Below are positions 1-8,323 of a DNA stretch of 64,000 nt, piece by piece (the first letter of the stretch is position 1; each line of letters opens with the position of its first letter). A model generated the notes under the pieces. The model worked only from the letters and a program-made list of their open reading frames with translations. It had not been told where the DNA came from and searched no databases. Made by a program: the position numbers and the translations under genes. The DNA is taken from assembly GCA_905197905.1 (NCBI GenBank), contig CAJKAP010000002.1, positions 185,480 through 249,479 on the forward strand. The letters are read 5' to 3'. This stretch comes from an uncultured Sutterella sp. (GTDB lineage: Bacteria > Pseudomonadota > Gammaproteobacteria > Burkholderiales > Burkholderiaceae_F).

Positions 1-2201
1 GACTCTCAGAGAGTTGTCAGACGGCTTCTACGCTTTCTGATTCTCGAATCATTGTTCGCGGTTGGGATAATCCAAAAATCGAAATGAGGTTTAGTACGCA
101 CTACAGCTGCCCACAGTGCGACTTCACTGTTGGTAAGCTAGAGCCAGCAATGTTCTCTCCGAATAGTCCATCTGGGTGCTGCCCAGAGTGCCAAGGAACT
201 GGGAAGGGTAGTGCTTTTGATCTCAAGAAGATTGTGAGCATGCCGATGCTCTCTCTTGAGTCAGGGGCAATACAAGGTTGGGATGCTCGTAATGCAAAAA
301 ACTACAAGCGATTGAAGCTTCTTTCGCTGGCGACGGGGATTTCGTTAGTTACTCCGTGGCACTTACTGCCTGAGGGAAGCAAGGAATGCATTTTGTGGGG
401 TAATGATCAAAGTCGAAATCTGACGCCCCCCTTTATCGGTGTCTTTAACGAGATGACAGCGCTTTGGGAGAACCCTGCGACATCTGATTATTTACGCGAA
501 GGGCTTAAAGGATTTCGCTCTGAAGTGGATTGCCCTAAATGTCATGGTGCACGCCTTCGTCCAGAAGCAACGTGTGTGTACGTTGGAGATGGAGAGGCTC
601 GCTACACGATTACGGACTTAGGCAAACTGTCTGTTAAGGAGCTCGCAGAGGTTTTTAAGACGCTTATCTTTTCTCCTTCGCGCAAAGATATTGCGGAAAG
701 AGTTTGCGGGGAAATCCGTAACCGACTGCTCTTTTTGTGTCGAGTTGGCTTAGGGTACTTGTCGCTTGACCGTCGTACTGATTCCCTTTCTGGGGGTGAG
801 GCACAACGCATTCGATTGGCAGGTCAAATTGGATCTGGTTTAACTGGCGTAATGTATGTGCTTGATGAGCCTAGCATTGGACTACACCAGCGTGATAACG
901 ATAAGCTCCTCGATAGTCTTAAGGAATTGCGAAATTTAGGAAATACGTTGATTGTGGTGGAGCACGATGAAGATGCGATTCGTAGCGCAGACTTTGTGGT
1001 AGATCTGGGACCTGGAGCTGGTGAACTCGGTGGAGAGGTGATGGCCATAGGGACGCCAGAAGAAATCATGCATAATCCTCGCTCGCTTACGGGGCAATAT
1101 CTTTCAGGGATAAAACGCATTGCTGTTCCTACGCGTAGTCAAGGTAAGCCAACAGAGTGGCTCAGCCTTTTGAGAGCCACTGGACACAACTTAAAAGAAG
1201 TGGATTTGCATCTACCGTTAGGGAAGATGGTGACTGTATCGGGTGTTTCAGGATCAGGCAAATCCTCCCTTGTCATTGATACGCTTTATGCGGCTTTACA
1301 AGCACAACTCAACGGAGCAAAGACAGAACCGTTACCCTTCGGGGCACTTGAAAATGTGGAAGCACTCGACAAAGTGGTGATGGTTGACCAAACGCCGATT
1401 GGACGTACGCCTCGCTCGAATCCTGCGACGTATACTGGGCTCTTTACCATGATTCGAGAAGTCTTTGGACAGACCCAGATCGCACGAGAACGTGGCTATA
1501 CGGCGGGACGCTTTAGTTTTAACGTCAAAGGTGGGCGTTGTGAGGCCTGTCAGGGGGATGGCCTTGTCAAGATGGAAATGCATTTCTTGCCAGATGTTTA
1601 TGTACCTTGCGAAACGTGCCACGGGAAACGCTATAACCGTGAAACGCTTGAAGTGAAGTACAAAGGACTCGATATTTCCGAAGTGCTCAACCTCACCGTT
1701 TCTCAAGCTCTTGGAGTCTTTGAATCCTATCCGCGCATTTTGCGTATTTTGAAAGCGTTGGAAGCTGTGGGCTTGGGATATATCCGATTGGGTCAAAGTG
1801 CTACAACGTTCTCTGGGGGGGAAGCCCAACGTGTCAAACTCGCAACAGAACTTGCCCGGCCAGATACGGGTAGGACTCTCTTTATTCTTGATGAGCCAAC
1901 CACGGGACTACACTTTGAAGATATTGCTCAACTGCTCGGTGTTCTTCGTCGACTCGTGAAGCTTGGCAACACGGTTTTGGTGATCGAACATAACCTTGAC
2001 ATGATCTGCGCGAGCGACTGGGTAATTGATATGGGACCTGATGGTGGCGATGCTGGTGGAGAAATTCTCTTTGAAGGCATTCCTCAGGACTTAGCTAAGA
2101 GTAAGGGAAGGAGTGCAACTGCACCTTATCTGCGTCGTTTGATTGTGCAGGATAAGAAACGTCAAAAAGAACAGAAAGATAAAGCTAATGCTAAGGAGTG
2201 A
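1..2201 (+). CDS. uvrA: UvrA, excinuclease ABC subunit A (5' end outside window)
   Basis: DNA-damage recognition ATPase of nucleotide excision repair; a UvrA dimer loads UvrB at lesions in the cytoplasm. The reading frame is open from base 3, so the gene enters from the left. The ATG at 84 is internal, because the preceding codons already read as UvrA. About 733 residues remain of a family length near 940, so roughly the first 210 are missing. Visible are a CPQC zinc-binding start, CPKCHGARL, a first signature LSGGEAQRIRLAG with Walker B YVLDEPSIGLH, a second Walker A GVSGSGKSS, a CxxC...CxxC zinc finger (CEACQGDG to CETCHGKR), and a second signature FSGGEAQRVKLA with FILDEPTTGLH. Both ABC halves therefore look intact. 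The lysine-rich tail after the last domain is ordinary. The next gene, galE, is convergent. Confidence 0.97.
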   Translation, partial: LSESCQTASTLSDSRIIVRGWDNPKIEMRFSTHYSCPQCDFTVGKLEPAMFSPNSPSGCCPECQGTGKGSAFDLKKIVSMPMLSLESGAIQGWDARNAKNYKRLKLLSLATGISLVTPWHLLPEGSKECILWGNDQSRNLTPPFIGVFNEMTALWENPATSDYLREGLKGFRSEVDCPKCHGARLRPEATCVYVGDGEARYTITDLGKLSVKELAEVFKTLIFSPSRKDIAERVCGEIRNRLLFLCRVGLGYLSLDRRTDSLSGGEAQRIRLAGQIGSGLTGVMYVLDEPSIGLHQRDNDKLLDSLKELRNLGNTLIVVEHDEDAIRSADFVVDLGPGAGELGGEVMAIGTPEEIMHNPRSLTGQYLSGIKRIAVPTRSQGKPTEWLSLLRATGHNLKEVDLHLPLGKMVTVSGVSGSGKSSLVIDTLYAALQAQLNGAKTEPLPFGALENVEALDKVVMVDQTPIGRTPRSNPATYTGLFTMIREVFGQTQIARERGYTAGRFSFNVKGGRCEACQGDGLVKMEMHFLPDVYVPCETCHGKRYNRETLEVKYKGLDISEVLNLTVSQALGVFESYPRILRILKALEAVGLGYIRLGQSATTFSGGEAQRVKLATELARPDTGRTLFILDEPTTGLHFEDIAQLLGVLRRLVKLGNTVLVIEHNLDMICASDWVIDMGPDGGDAGGEILFEGIPQDLAKSKGRSATAPYLRRLIVQDKKRQKEQKDKANAKE

Positions 2202-2232
2202 CGCAGAGATGGCATGGACAGCTTGCAAGATC

Positions 2233-2365
2233 TGTGAATAAGTCGACATCAAATGTGGAAAACCAAAAATTTCCCCTGTTGATAACTTTTCTAGACTTCA
2301 TAAAAATTATTTATATATCAATATGTTAATTCTCTTTATCTTGCTTTTCCGAAGAATGTGCATAA
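2233..2365. other. oriC-like cluster of DnaA boxes with IHF site
   Basis: In the uvrA-galE gap four 9-mers resemble the DnaA box TGTGNATAA on the plus strand: TGTGAATAA (2233-2241) and TGTGCATAA (2357-2365) match it exactly. TGTGGAAAA (2254-2262) and TGTTGATAA (2277-2285) have one mismatch each. All four share one orientation, and the first three starts are 21 and 23 bases apart, about two helical turns. Between the third and fourth boxes lies a very AT-rich stretch (2286-2345) containing TATCAATATGTTA (2316-2328), a perfect match to the IHF consensus WATCAANNNNTTR. DnaA boxes, an AT-rich unwinding element and an IHF site are the parts of a bacterial origin. No dnaA is in the window, so chromosomal origin, secondary DnaA-binding locus or chance all remain open. 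Confidence 0.5.
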
Positions 2366-2412
2366 CTTTGTACGATTCTTTCTGCTAGAGGGAGGGAAGT
2401 AACATCGCAAAT

Positions 2413-2458
2413 GCCATACGGTACGTTAATTTCTGCGGAAACTGACGTACCGTATGGC
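2413..2458. terminator. Long palindrome between convergent uvrA and galE
   Basis: A perfect 14-base inverted repeat, GCCATACGGTACGT (2413-2426) and its complement (2445-2458), flanks an 18-base loop that can itself pair (TTTC-TGCG-GAAA). It sits five bases past the galE stop and downstream of uvrA, so it is placed to stop transcription from both sides. Neither side has a strong T run, which lowers confidence in simple intrinsic termination. It also directly borders the origin-like region. Confidence 0.6.
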
Positions 2459-2463
2459 TAATA

Positions 2464-3477
2464 TCATTTAAATACACGGTGAAAATTTTGCGCAAAACGC
2501 CAACTATCTTCGCACATTGCTTGGATTCCGTGATGCGCCACCCAACCGAGGCATTCTTTTGCTTTAGAAGGATCGCACCAATTGGCTGCAATATCACCAG
2601 GACGGCGAGGATGAATTTCATAAGGAATTTTATGCCCCGAAGCTTTTTCAAAGGCGGTAATTACTTCGAGCACACTATATCCTCGACCGCATCCCAAGTT
2701 GAACGCGCTCCATCCCCGATGCTTGAGTGCGTAGTCGAGAGCTTTTACATGCCCTTGAGCAAGGTCTACAACGTGAATATAGTCTCTCACTCCAGTACCG
2801 TCGGGCGTGTCGTAATCGTCCCCAAAGACACGCACTTTCTCTAAATCTCCCGTAGCAACACGGGCAATATAGGGAAGAAGGTTGTTTGGAATACCTTGAG
2901 GATTTTCTCCTAGCAATCCCGAAGGATGAGCTCCGATCGGGTTGAAGTAGCGCAAATTAATGGCGCAGAATTCCGCGTCTGCGCGGCAAAGATCCGCCAA
3001 TATTTCCTCAATTTGCTTTTTCGTGCGCCCATAGGGATTAGTGGCTTCGCCCAAAGGAGAATATTCAGTGAGCGGAAGCTTTTCGGGTGTGCCGTAGACC
3101 GTTGCAGAGGAACTAAAAACGATATTTTTAACTCCCGTTTCTTTCATGGCTCGCAAAAGTGAGAGTGTTCCACCGATATTGTTCTCGTAGTATTCAAGTG
3201 GCTTCTCTACAGATTCGCCTACTGCCTTGAGGGAGGCAAAGTGAATCACCACATCAGTGTTGTACTGTTTGAGTGCCATAGCGAGAGGAGCTTGGTGCCG
3301 AATATCTTCTACAAGCAGGGTGGGGCGCACGCCAGTAATTTTTTCGATGCGAGTCAGTACGCCAATCTCTGCGTTACAGAGATTGTCATAAATGACGACC
3401 AAATGTCCGGCCTTAATCAATTCAACAGCGGTGTGGGAGCCAATAAAGCCTAAGCCCCCTGTGAGTAGGACGTTCAT
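2464..3477 (-). CDS. galE: UDP-glucose 4-epimerase GalE
   Basis: Cytoplasmic NAD-dependent short-chain dehydrogenase/reductase-type epimerase that interconverts UDP-glucose and UDP-galactose for LPS and capsule sugars and for the Leloir pathway. At 337 residues it has the family length. The N-terminal nucleotide-binding motif is TGGLGFIGS (residues 6-14), the serine/threonine loop FSSSATVYG is at about 121-129, and the catalytic YxxxK is Tyr149/Lys153 (YGRTK). The C-terminal HPRRPGDIA is typical of GalE. It ends right at a strong palindrome and lies downstream of the DUF2721 pair on the same strand, 39 bases away. It works with GalU (7404-8243), which makes UDP-glucose. Confidence 0.96.
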   Translation of the reverse strand: MNVLLTGGLGFIGSHTAVELIKAGHLVVIYDNLCNAEIGVLTRIEKITGVRPTLLVEDIRHQAPLAMALKQYNTDVVIHFASLKAVGESVEKPLEYYENNIGGTLSLLRAMKETGVKNIVFSSSATVYGTPEKLPLTEYSPLGEATNPYGRTKKQIEEILADLCRADAEFCAINLRYFNPIGAHPSGLLGENPQGIPNNLLPYIARVATGDLEKVRVFGDDYDTPDGTGVRDYIHVVDLAQGHVKALDYALKHRGWSAFNLGCGRGYSVLEVITAFEKASGHKIPYEIHPRRPGDIAANWCDPSKAKECLGWVAHHGIQAMCEDSWRFAQNFHRVFK

Positions 3478-3516
3478 AGTTTCAACCCAATTGATGTTGC
3501 AAGTTAGAGTGGAGAG

Positions 3517-3981
3517 TTAGACGTGCCACCGAGCATTTTTTGAAGGTGGCAATCTTCGCACCACGAGCCTAAGTGCATGCAAGGAAATCCAAATTTCCAT
3601 CGCGAAGAAAATACTCGCAAGCACAATGAGACCGATGGCCATCATCAGCATGAAAGCTCCTAGGTTGTCGTAGCGGAACCCTATGAAAGAATGTGCAACG
3701 GAGAGAGCAATCAAGATACTTGAACACACGGTGGAGATGGAAAGCAAAATCGTGCCACGGCGCAACAAAGATGCTCGACGATAAATGAAGGCGATTTCAC
3801 GATCAATATCGGGCTCTTGTTTGTTTCCATCTGTGCGTCGTTTGTTCATCAATTGACGAATACGATTTGTGGCGTGGTTATAGCGTGCCGTCATGCATAG
3901 CATCAAAAGCCCAACGCTAGAAATCAAGGTAATTGGCGCTAGAGCTTCGAGTAAAAGACGATTAAATTCTGGGGCAATCAT
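3517..3981 (-). CDS. DUF2721 family membrane protein (second copy)
   Basis: A 154-residue membrane protein of unknown function, recognised as DUF2721 by the N-terminal pattern of a hydrophobic segment followed by MTARYNHATNRIRQLM. Segments at about 15-32, 75-97 and 105-130 look membrane-spanning; the polar stretch between the first two carries basic and acidic residues (MNKRRTDGNKQEPDIDREI). It has the same length and plan as the gene just upstream (3978-4442), and the ATG overlaps that gene's stop by 4 bases, so the two are translationally coupled paralogues. The pair may form a hetero-oligomer; that is inference. No catalytic residues are evident. Confidence 0.85.
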   Translation of the reverse strand: MIAPEFNRLLLEALAPITLISSVGLLMLCMTARYNHATNRIRQLMNKRRTDGNKQEPDIDREIAFIYRRASLLRRGTILLSISTVCSSILIALSVAHSFIGFRYDNLGAFMLMMAIGLIVLASIFFAMEIWISLHALRLVVRRLPPSKNARWHV

Positions 3982-4442
3982 GCTTTCTCCTTATCTAGTT
4001 CTGGTAGTGGTGGCAAATGTTCCACAGCTAGATGAAGGGCGTGCAGAGAGATTGTCGCTTCAAGCGCAAAAGTGCCCGTAGCCAAAATAATCATCGTAAG
4101 AGCCCCACCGAGCCACGTGAGAGCAAGGACGCTGAGCTCAAGTTGGAGATAGTAGGCTGTGATGTTTGTTGCAATCATTAAGCCAGAGAAAATCGCAGAA
4201 ATGGCAATACACAGAATGGCACGGCGCAAGAGGGAGGAGCGATAGTAGATGAGATGAATTTCTTCTAGTAGATCGGGCTCTTCTGCATTAGTGCTATCGG
4301 AATAGAGTTGCAGAAGTTGGCGAATACGATCCACTGTATGGTTATAACGATTTGTCATACAGAGCATGACCAAACCCACACCAGAAATCAAGGTAATGGG
4401 CGTCAAGGCATTGCTGATGACTGCATCAAATGGGATAAGCAT
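3978..4442 (-). CDS. DUF2721 family membrane protein (first copy)
   Basis: A 154-residue membrane protein of unknown function, paralogous to its downstream neighbour. Both share the opening LxPITLIS-VGL-MLCMT-RYNH followed by RIRQL, and the LLRR motif before the second hydrophobic segment. Predicted segments lie at about 12-30, 76-97 and 103-128. The C terminus is short and charged. It overlaps the next copy by an ATGA junction and begins two bases after the YbaK-type gene ends, so all three are probably one transcript that may continue into galE. Local tandem duplication explains the pair. The family is widespread in proteobacteria without an assigned role. Confidence 0.85.
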   Translation of the reverse strand: MLIPFDAVISNALTPITLISGVGLVMLCMTNRYNHTVDRIRQLLQLYSDSTNAEEPDLLEEIHLIYYRSSLLRRAILCIAISAIFSGLMIATNITAYYLQLELSVLALTWLGGALTMIILATGTFALEATISLHALHLAVEHLPPLPELDKEKA

Positions 4443-4444
4443 AC

Positions 4445-4951
4445 TTAGGAGGCAGCCTCCGCTGGAGTTTTAATGAAAGAGGATTCTTCGTGTTTAACCG
4501 CTTGACGGAAATCCGCGGCGTTGATGATAATCGAGGCGTCTAACTGTCCCGCGTTAAAGGCAATTTCTTCGTAGCGAACGAACAAGTAAGGGTCAATGAT
4601 CACTTTCAGATCGGGGTGGAAACTTACAGGAGGAACCGCGCCAAAAACGCATCCTGTTAATTCCATCACTTCGTCCGGACTGGCAAGCGAAGCGCGACGA
4701 CCACCGACAGCGGTGGCGAGAAGCGAGAGATCGGCCTGCATATCAGAGGGGAGAATCCCAAGGACATACTGTTTCTGGCCGTTGCCTTTTACGGTACAAC
4801 AAAGTGCCTTGGCGCCTTGACCGAGTTCTGTGCCACGGATTTCTGCGACGGACTTGCTGGTTCGATCACAGGCTTGATGATGAAGCACACGAAAGCGCGC
4901 TTGATGTTCGGTAAAGAGATCCGTTAGTTTTTGGAGAACGTTTTCAATCAT
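4445..4951 (-). CDS. YbaK/EbsC-type aminoacyl-tRNA deacylase
   Basis: A 168-residue single-domain protein of the YbaK/ProX superfamily, freestanding enzymes that hydrolyse mischarged aminoacyl-tRNAs. Supporting motifs are QGAKALCCTVKG (conserved lysine region), GRRASLASPDEVMELTG (the GxxxxxLA strand-turn of the family) and the glycine-rich GAVPPVSF. It looks closer to the YeaK-like or ProXp branches than to the classic Cys-tRNA(Pro) deacylase YbaK, so substrate specificity is not assigned. No membrane segments or signal peptide. It is the first gene of a likely minus-strand operon with the DUF2721 pair. The start at 4951 was chosen because the fold begins right after it; the gap to the divergent ruvX is about 125 bases. 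Confidence 0.88.
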   Translation of the reverse strand: MIENVLQKLTDLFTEHQARFRVLHHQACDRTSKSVAEIRGTELGQGAKALCCTVKGNGQKQYVLGILPSDMQADLSLLATAVGGRRASLASPDEVMELTGCVFGAVPPVSFHPDLKVIIDPYLFVRYEEIAFNAGQLDASIIINAADFRQAVKHEESSFIKTPAEAAS

Positions 4952-5075
4952 AAGCAGTGTATCTATAGCAAAAAAACAAAGTTTTGTGTGAGTTTCGATG
5001 AGTTCACACTGAGCAATCGATAGAATACCCCCACAGAAGACAATGATGTGAAAATTTCAAGTTCTGTTGATTAAT

Positions 5076-5474
5076 ATGCAACCCGAAAAAGTCATTATGG
5101 CCTTCGACTTTGGTCTTGCTCGCACTGGTGTCGCAATAGGAAACACTTTGGTGAGAGAGGCAAAGCCGGTAGGTATCATTTATGCAAAAACCAATGAAGA
5201 ACGCTGGAAAGCCATTGGGGCCATGGTCGCAGAGTGGCAACCAGATGCTTTTGTTGTTGGCGTTCCTCGTCATGGTGACGGTACTCCCAATGAGCTGACG
5301 GCCCGTTGTGAGCGATTTGCTCGTCAAATTTCAGGGCGCTTTTGCCGTCCTAGCGCTTGCGTGGATGAACGTTTTTCGTCAGTAGCAGTGGAAGGTGGAC
5401 GAGAAAAAATTGATGACCAAGCAGCAGCAGTCATTCTTCAACAATACTTTGAAGAGCAGTCTGACTCTATCTAG
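5076..5474 (+). CDS. ruvX: YqgF/RuvX, putative pre-16S rRNA nuclease
   Basis: Small RNase H-fold protein (132 residues) of the YqgF family, implicated in final processing of 16S rRNA ends and historically called a Holliday-junction resolvase homologue. The first strand with its catalytic aspartate is FDFGLARTGVAIGN, followed by VVGVPRHGDGTPN (family VxGxP) and VDERFSSVAVEG (family DERxxT/S). The C-terminal DDQAAAVILQQYFE matches the closing acidic helix. A TTG at 5067 would add three residues, but the ATG at 5076 is preferred because it is a better codon and sits at the family start. No strong Shine-Dalgarno is visible. It is followed by the plsC-type gene after 53 bases. Confidence 0.92.
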   Translation: MQPEKVIMAFDFGLARTGVAIGNTLVREAKPVGIIYAKTNEERWKAIGAMVAEWQPDAFVVGVPRHGDGTPNELTARCERFARQISGRFCRPSACVDERFSSVAVEGGREKIDDQAAAVILQQYFEEQSDSI

Positions 5475-5527
5475 TCAGAAAAACACATCTATCTAAAAAT
5501 AACGTTAATCAAGAAAAGGAAATTAGC

Positions 5528-6364
5528 ATGGCTGGCGTGTGGCGACTCCTCTGGCTCGCTTTACTTATCATCCTCATCGTGCTTATCATCTTGTTGGGAT
5601 TCCCTTGGATGAGCAAAGTGCAACGTCTGCGTCAAATTAAACGTCTCGCAACGTGGATTCCTGCTTCCGTAGGGATCAAAATTACCGTCAAAGGTGAGTT
5701 GCCTGAAGGGTTGTGTAACGCAACGTTTGGTAGTGGCTCGACGGGTTACGTTGTCTGCGCTAACCACATTAGCTTTGTAGACATCTTTGTACTCGATTCC
5801 ATCCTGCCTTGTCGCTTTGTAGCGAAAAAAGAAATCGCCTCTTGGCCTTTATTTGGTTGGATATCCAAGGGAGTCAATACGCTTTTTATTGATCGTTCCC
5901 GCAAGCGTGCAGTGCTCGAAATCGGGGAAACTATGGCAAACGCTCTTAAAGATGGAGACCACGTCCTCTTCTTTCCCGAAGGGCGTACGGGTGGTGGAAT
6001 GGCCCTTTTACCGTTTTACTCGAACCTTTTCGCCGCAGCTCCGATTGCTAAGGCGAATGTTTTGCCGATAAGTTTGCGCTATACGCTTTATGGCGAAACA
6101 ACGGATATTCCTTCCTATGCAGGGGCGACGCCGATGTTTACGATTATTCGCCGCATTGTCGCTACGCGTGGTTTAGGAGTAGAAGCCACGATTTTGACAC
6201 CAATCTCGAGCGAAGGGCTTGATCGTCATGAAATTTGTGCGGCGACTTCTGCAGCTATTGCAACGTCTCTTGGTGTAGAAGATGCAACGGCGAAAAAACA
6301 GGAGCAATTGTTGGCCAATTTAAAAGCAGAGCAACAAAAGTCCGAGGCGGAAGTTTCTGTGTAA
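5528..6364 (+). CDS. 1-acyl-sn-glycerol-3-phosphate acyltransferase (PlsC family)
   Basis: Membrane-associated acyltransferase (278 residues) expected to acylate lysophosphatidic acid to phosphatidic acid in phospholipid synthesis, or a related lysolipid. An N-terminal transmembrane segment covers about residues 6-26. The catalytic block is NHISFVD (Asn79, His80, Asp85), and the substrate-binding block is FFPEGRTGGG (about 148-157, with Glu151 and Arg153). The intermediate VAKKEIASWPLFGW and FIDRSRK match family motifs II and III. A good Shine-Dalgarno (AAGGAAA) precedes the ATG. A second PlsC-like gene lies at 32524-33255, so substrate specialisation is likely. The stop is only four bases from that of the convergent apaH, with no obvious terminator between. 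Confidence 0.92.
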   Translation: MAGVWRLLWLALLIILIVLIILLGFPWMSKVQRLRQIKRLATWIPASVGIKITVKGELPEGLCNATFGSGSTGYVVCANHISFVDIFVLDSILPCRFVAKKEIASWPLFGWISKGVNTLFIDRSRKRAVLEIGETMANALKDGDHVLFFPEGRTGGGMALLPFYSNLFAAAPIAKANVLPISLRYTLYGETTDIPSYAGATPMFTIIRRIVATRGLGVEATILTPISSEGLDRHEICAATSAAIATSLGVEDATAKKQEQLLANLKAEQQKSEAEVSV

Positions 6365-6368
6365 ACGC

Positions 6369-7205
6369 TCAGTGCTTTTTCTTTTTGAAGGCGAGGGGAT
6401 CCGCCCAACACGGGCAAGCTACACTCACAACTTCTCGATCAGGGAAGCGAACTGCAGTGAGGGATCCCCCCCACAAACACCCCGTATCGGTTGCGATTAC
6501 ATCCGCTTCATTAATCAACCCTAACATTGACCAGTGCCCAAAACAGATTGGATGCCCGCGCATGGGGCGATTGTGGTACTTAAACCACGGAATCCATTCT
6601 GGCGGAACAGAGTCAATCCCTTCTTTAAATTCAAAGTTAAGTACCCCAGTATCGCGATGTACGAAACGCATACGGGTAAAGGCGTTGAGAATAGCTTGAA
6701 TACGCACGAGTCCTGTGAGCGAATCCTTCCAGTCTTGACCGCCGTACATCTTCGCTAATTCTTTTTTCCACTTGGGACCGCTCAGCACAGCTTCTGCTTC
6801 TCTAGCGCGTGCACGCGCTTCTTCCAGTGTCCATTTGGGGTGAATACCTGCATGAACGATCGTAATTCCATCGCGCTCAATCATCAGTGGGCGCGTGCGT
6901 AACCAGTCGTAAAGATCTTCTGCATCTTTAGCGTCAATGATGGGTTGAATCGTGTCCTTTCGGTGCACTTTGCCGACGCCGGCTGCTACAGCGAGAAGGT
7001 GTAAGTCATGGTTTCCTAAAACTGTGTTGGCGCGTTCTCCCAGGGCTATCACGCGGCGTAAGGTGCCTAAGGAATCAGGTCCACGATTGATCAAGTCTCC
7101 CACGAAGAGAAGATCCGCGTCAGGTGGAAGGAGGGCAAGGAGTTCGTCGAAGCTTTCGCGACACCCCTGAAGGTCGCCAATGACATAAAAGGGACGGTTG
7201 GACAT
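6369..7205 (-). CDS. apaH: Bis(5'-nucleosyl)-tetraphosphatase, symmetrical (ApaH)
   Basis: Cytoplasmic metallophosphoesterase that splits diadenosine tetraphosphate into two ADP and removes Np4 caps from RNA. 278 residues, family length. Metal-binding motifs are in order: GDLQGC (Asp11), FVGDLINRGPDS (Asp37, Asn40, Arg41), LGNHDLHL (Asn65, His66, Asp67), and later HAGIHP and GHWS. Family members with GDxQG in place of GDxHG are known in betaproteobacteria, so the Gln is not a defect. It ends four bases from the convergent plsC-type gene. In many proteobacteria apaH sits beside rsmA; here rsmA is elsewhere (34083-34892). Confidence 0.96.
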   Translation of the reverse strand: MSNRPFYVIGDLQGCRESFDELLALLPPDADLLFVGDLINRGPDSLGTLRRVIALGERANTVLGNHDLHLLAVAAGVGKVHRKDTIQPIIDAKDAEDLYDWLRTRPLMIERDGITIVHAGIHPKWTLEEARARAREAEAVLSGPKWKKELAKMYGGQDWKDSLTGLVRIQAILNAFTRMRFVHRDTGVLNFEFKEGIDSVPPEWIPWFKYHNRPMRGHPICFGHWSMLGLINEADVIATDTGCLWGGSLTAVRFPDREVVSVACPCWADPLAFKKKKH

Positions 7206-7403
7206 AAAAAATAACAGGGCTCAAGAGCAATTCAAAAAAACAAATTTGTCTTTTCTAGAGCCGCTATACTGGAATGATTTTGTAGCAGTGTGGCAAAATA
7301 CAGCCACAAGCTTATTGTACCCATATCGTATTGAGAAAGAAGTGATGAGCGCTATTGTGTGTTCCTGTCGATATGGGGTTTTATTTTCGGAGTATTTAAT
7401 ACC

Positions 7404-8243
7404 ATGAAACCCGTCAAAAAAGTCGTTTTCCCGGTTAATGGTTTGGGCACGCGCTTTTTACCAGCAACTAAGGCCATGCCAAAGGAAATGTTGCCAATCA
7501 TTGATAAACCTTTGATTCAGTATGCAGTGGATGAAGCGGTAAAGGCTGGTGTGACTGAAATGATTTTTGTCACCGGGCGAACCAAACGTGCGATTGAAGA
7601 CCATTTCGATAACTACCCCGAACTTGAACGAGAATTGGAAATGAAGGGTAAGAAAGAATTGCTCGATTTAGTTCGGAGCGTTGTTCCTCCTGGAATTAAC
7701 TGCATCTACATTCGTCAACCGAAAGCCTTGGGCTTGGGACATGCTGTTTTGTGCGCCAAGCCTATTGTGGGCAACGAGCCTTTCGGCGTGATTTTGGCTG
7801 ACGACTTGGTAGACTCTGAAGAACCGTGTATTGGTCAATTGATCAAAACGCGTGAAGAGCAGGGTGGCGGCTCTGTGGTGGCTGTTTTGGACGTGGCCCC
7901 AGAAGAAACCAAGAGCTATGGGATTGTGAGTGTTGATGATGACAAGCAACGCACTTCTCCGATGCGTGGCATCGTTGAGAAACCCGATCCCGCTGTTGCG
8001 CCTTCTCGCTTAGCTGTGATTGGTCGCTATGTGTTTGAACCTGAGATTTTTGACTATCTGGAAGCAACACAGCCAGGTATTGCGGGAGAAATTCAGCTGA
8101 CCGACGGTGTGTCAGCTTCTTTGGAAACGGTGCCAACTTATGCTCACCGCTTTGAAGGGAAGCGTTTTGATTGCGGTAGCAAGCAAGGTTTTTTGGATGC
8201 TACGATTAACTATGCTCGTAAGCGTGGCTTTGTAATTCGCTAA
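7404..8243 (+). CDS. galU: UTP-glucose-1-phosphate uridylyltransferase GalU
   Basis: Makes UDP-glucose from UTP and glucose-1-phosphate, feeding LPS core and exopolysaccharide and, with GalE, UDP-galactose. 279 residues from the ATG at 7404, which has GGAG about 11 bases upstream; an upstream in-frame ATG at 7359 would add an unrelated hydrophobic 15-residue extension and is rejected. The nucleotidyltransferase signature reads PVNGLGTRFLPATKAMPKEM: Asn replaces the usual Ala, otherwise canonical. Further landmarks are the uridine-binding QPKALGLGHAV and DDL (metal Asp), and GIVEKPDP. It is convergent with the hld operon and shares a bidirectional terminator with it. Its substrate is supplied by the phosphomutase at 11769-13151. 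The 198 bases upstream hold no feature I can support. Confidence 0.96.
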   Translation: MKPVKKVVFPVNGLGTRFLPATKAMPKEMLPIIDKPLIQYAVDEAVKAGVTEMIFVTGRTKRAIEDHFDNYPELERELEMKGKKELLDLVRSVVPPGINCIYIRQPKALGLGHAVLCAKPIVGNEPFGVILADDLVDSEEPCIGQLIKTREEQGGGSVVAVLDVAPEETKSYGIVSVDDDKQRTSPMRGIVEKPDPAVAPSRLAVIGRYVFEPEIFDYLEATQPGIAGEIQLTDGVSASLETVPTYAHRFEGKRFDCGSKQGFLDATINYARKRGFVIR

Positions 8244-8267
8244 GCTAGAACACAACAGATCAAAAAC

Positions 8268-8304
8268 AAATGCACTCGAGGGAGGCGTCACTTCGAGTGC
8301 ATTT
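8268..8304. terminator. Bidirectional terminator between galU and hldC
   Basis: A perfect 12-base inverted repeat, AAATGCACTCGA (8268-8279) and TCGAGTGCATTT (8293-8304), around a 13-base loop. On the minus strand the stem is followed by GTTTTTG, a good U-tract for the hld operon; on the plus strand it ends in ATTTACTTT, weaker but usable for galU. Confidence 0.82.
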
Positions 8305-8323
8305 ACTTTGGAAGATTGGTAAC

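Noticed and set aside
84..86. ATG at 84 as the uvrA start
   Set aside because: The frame is open to the window edge and the upstream codons already read as UvrA; the protein would be about 235 residues short.
7246..7270. TTGTCT and TATACT as a galU promoter
   Set aside because: Only 13 bases separate the hexamers, too short for sigma-70, and initiation would leave a long leader without support.
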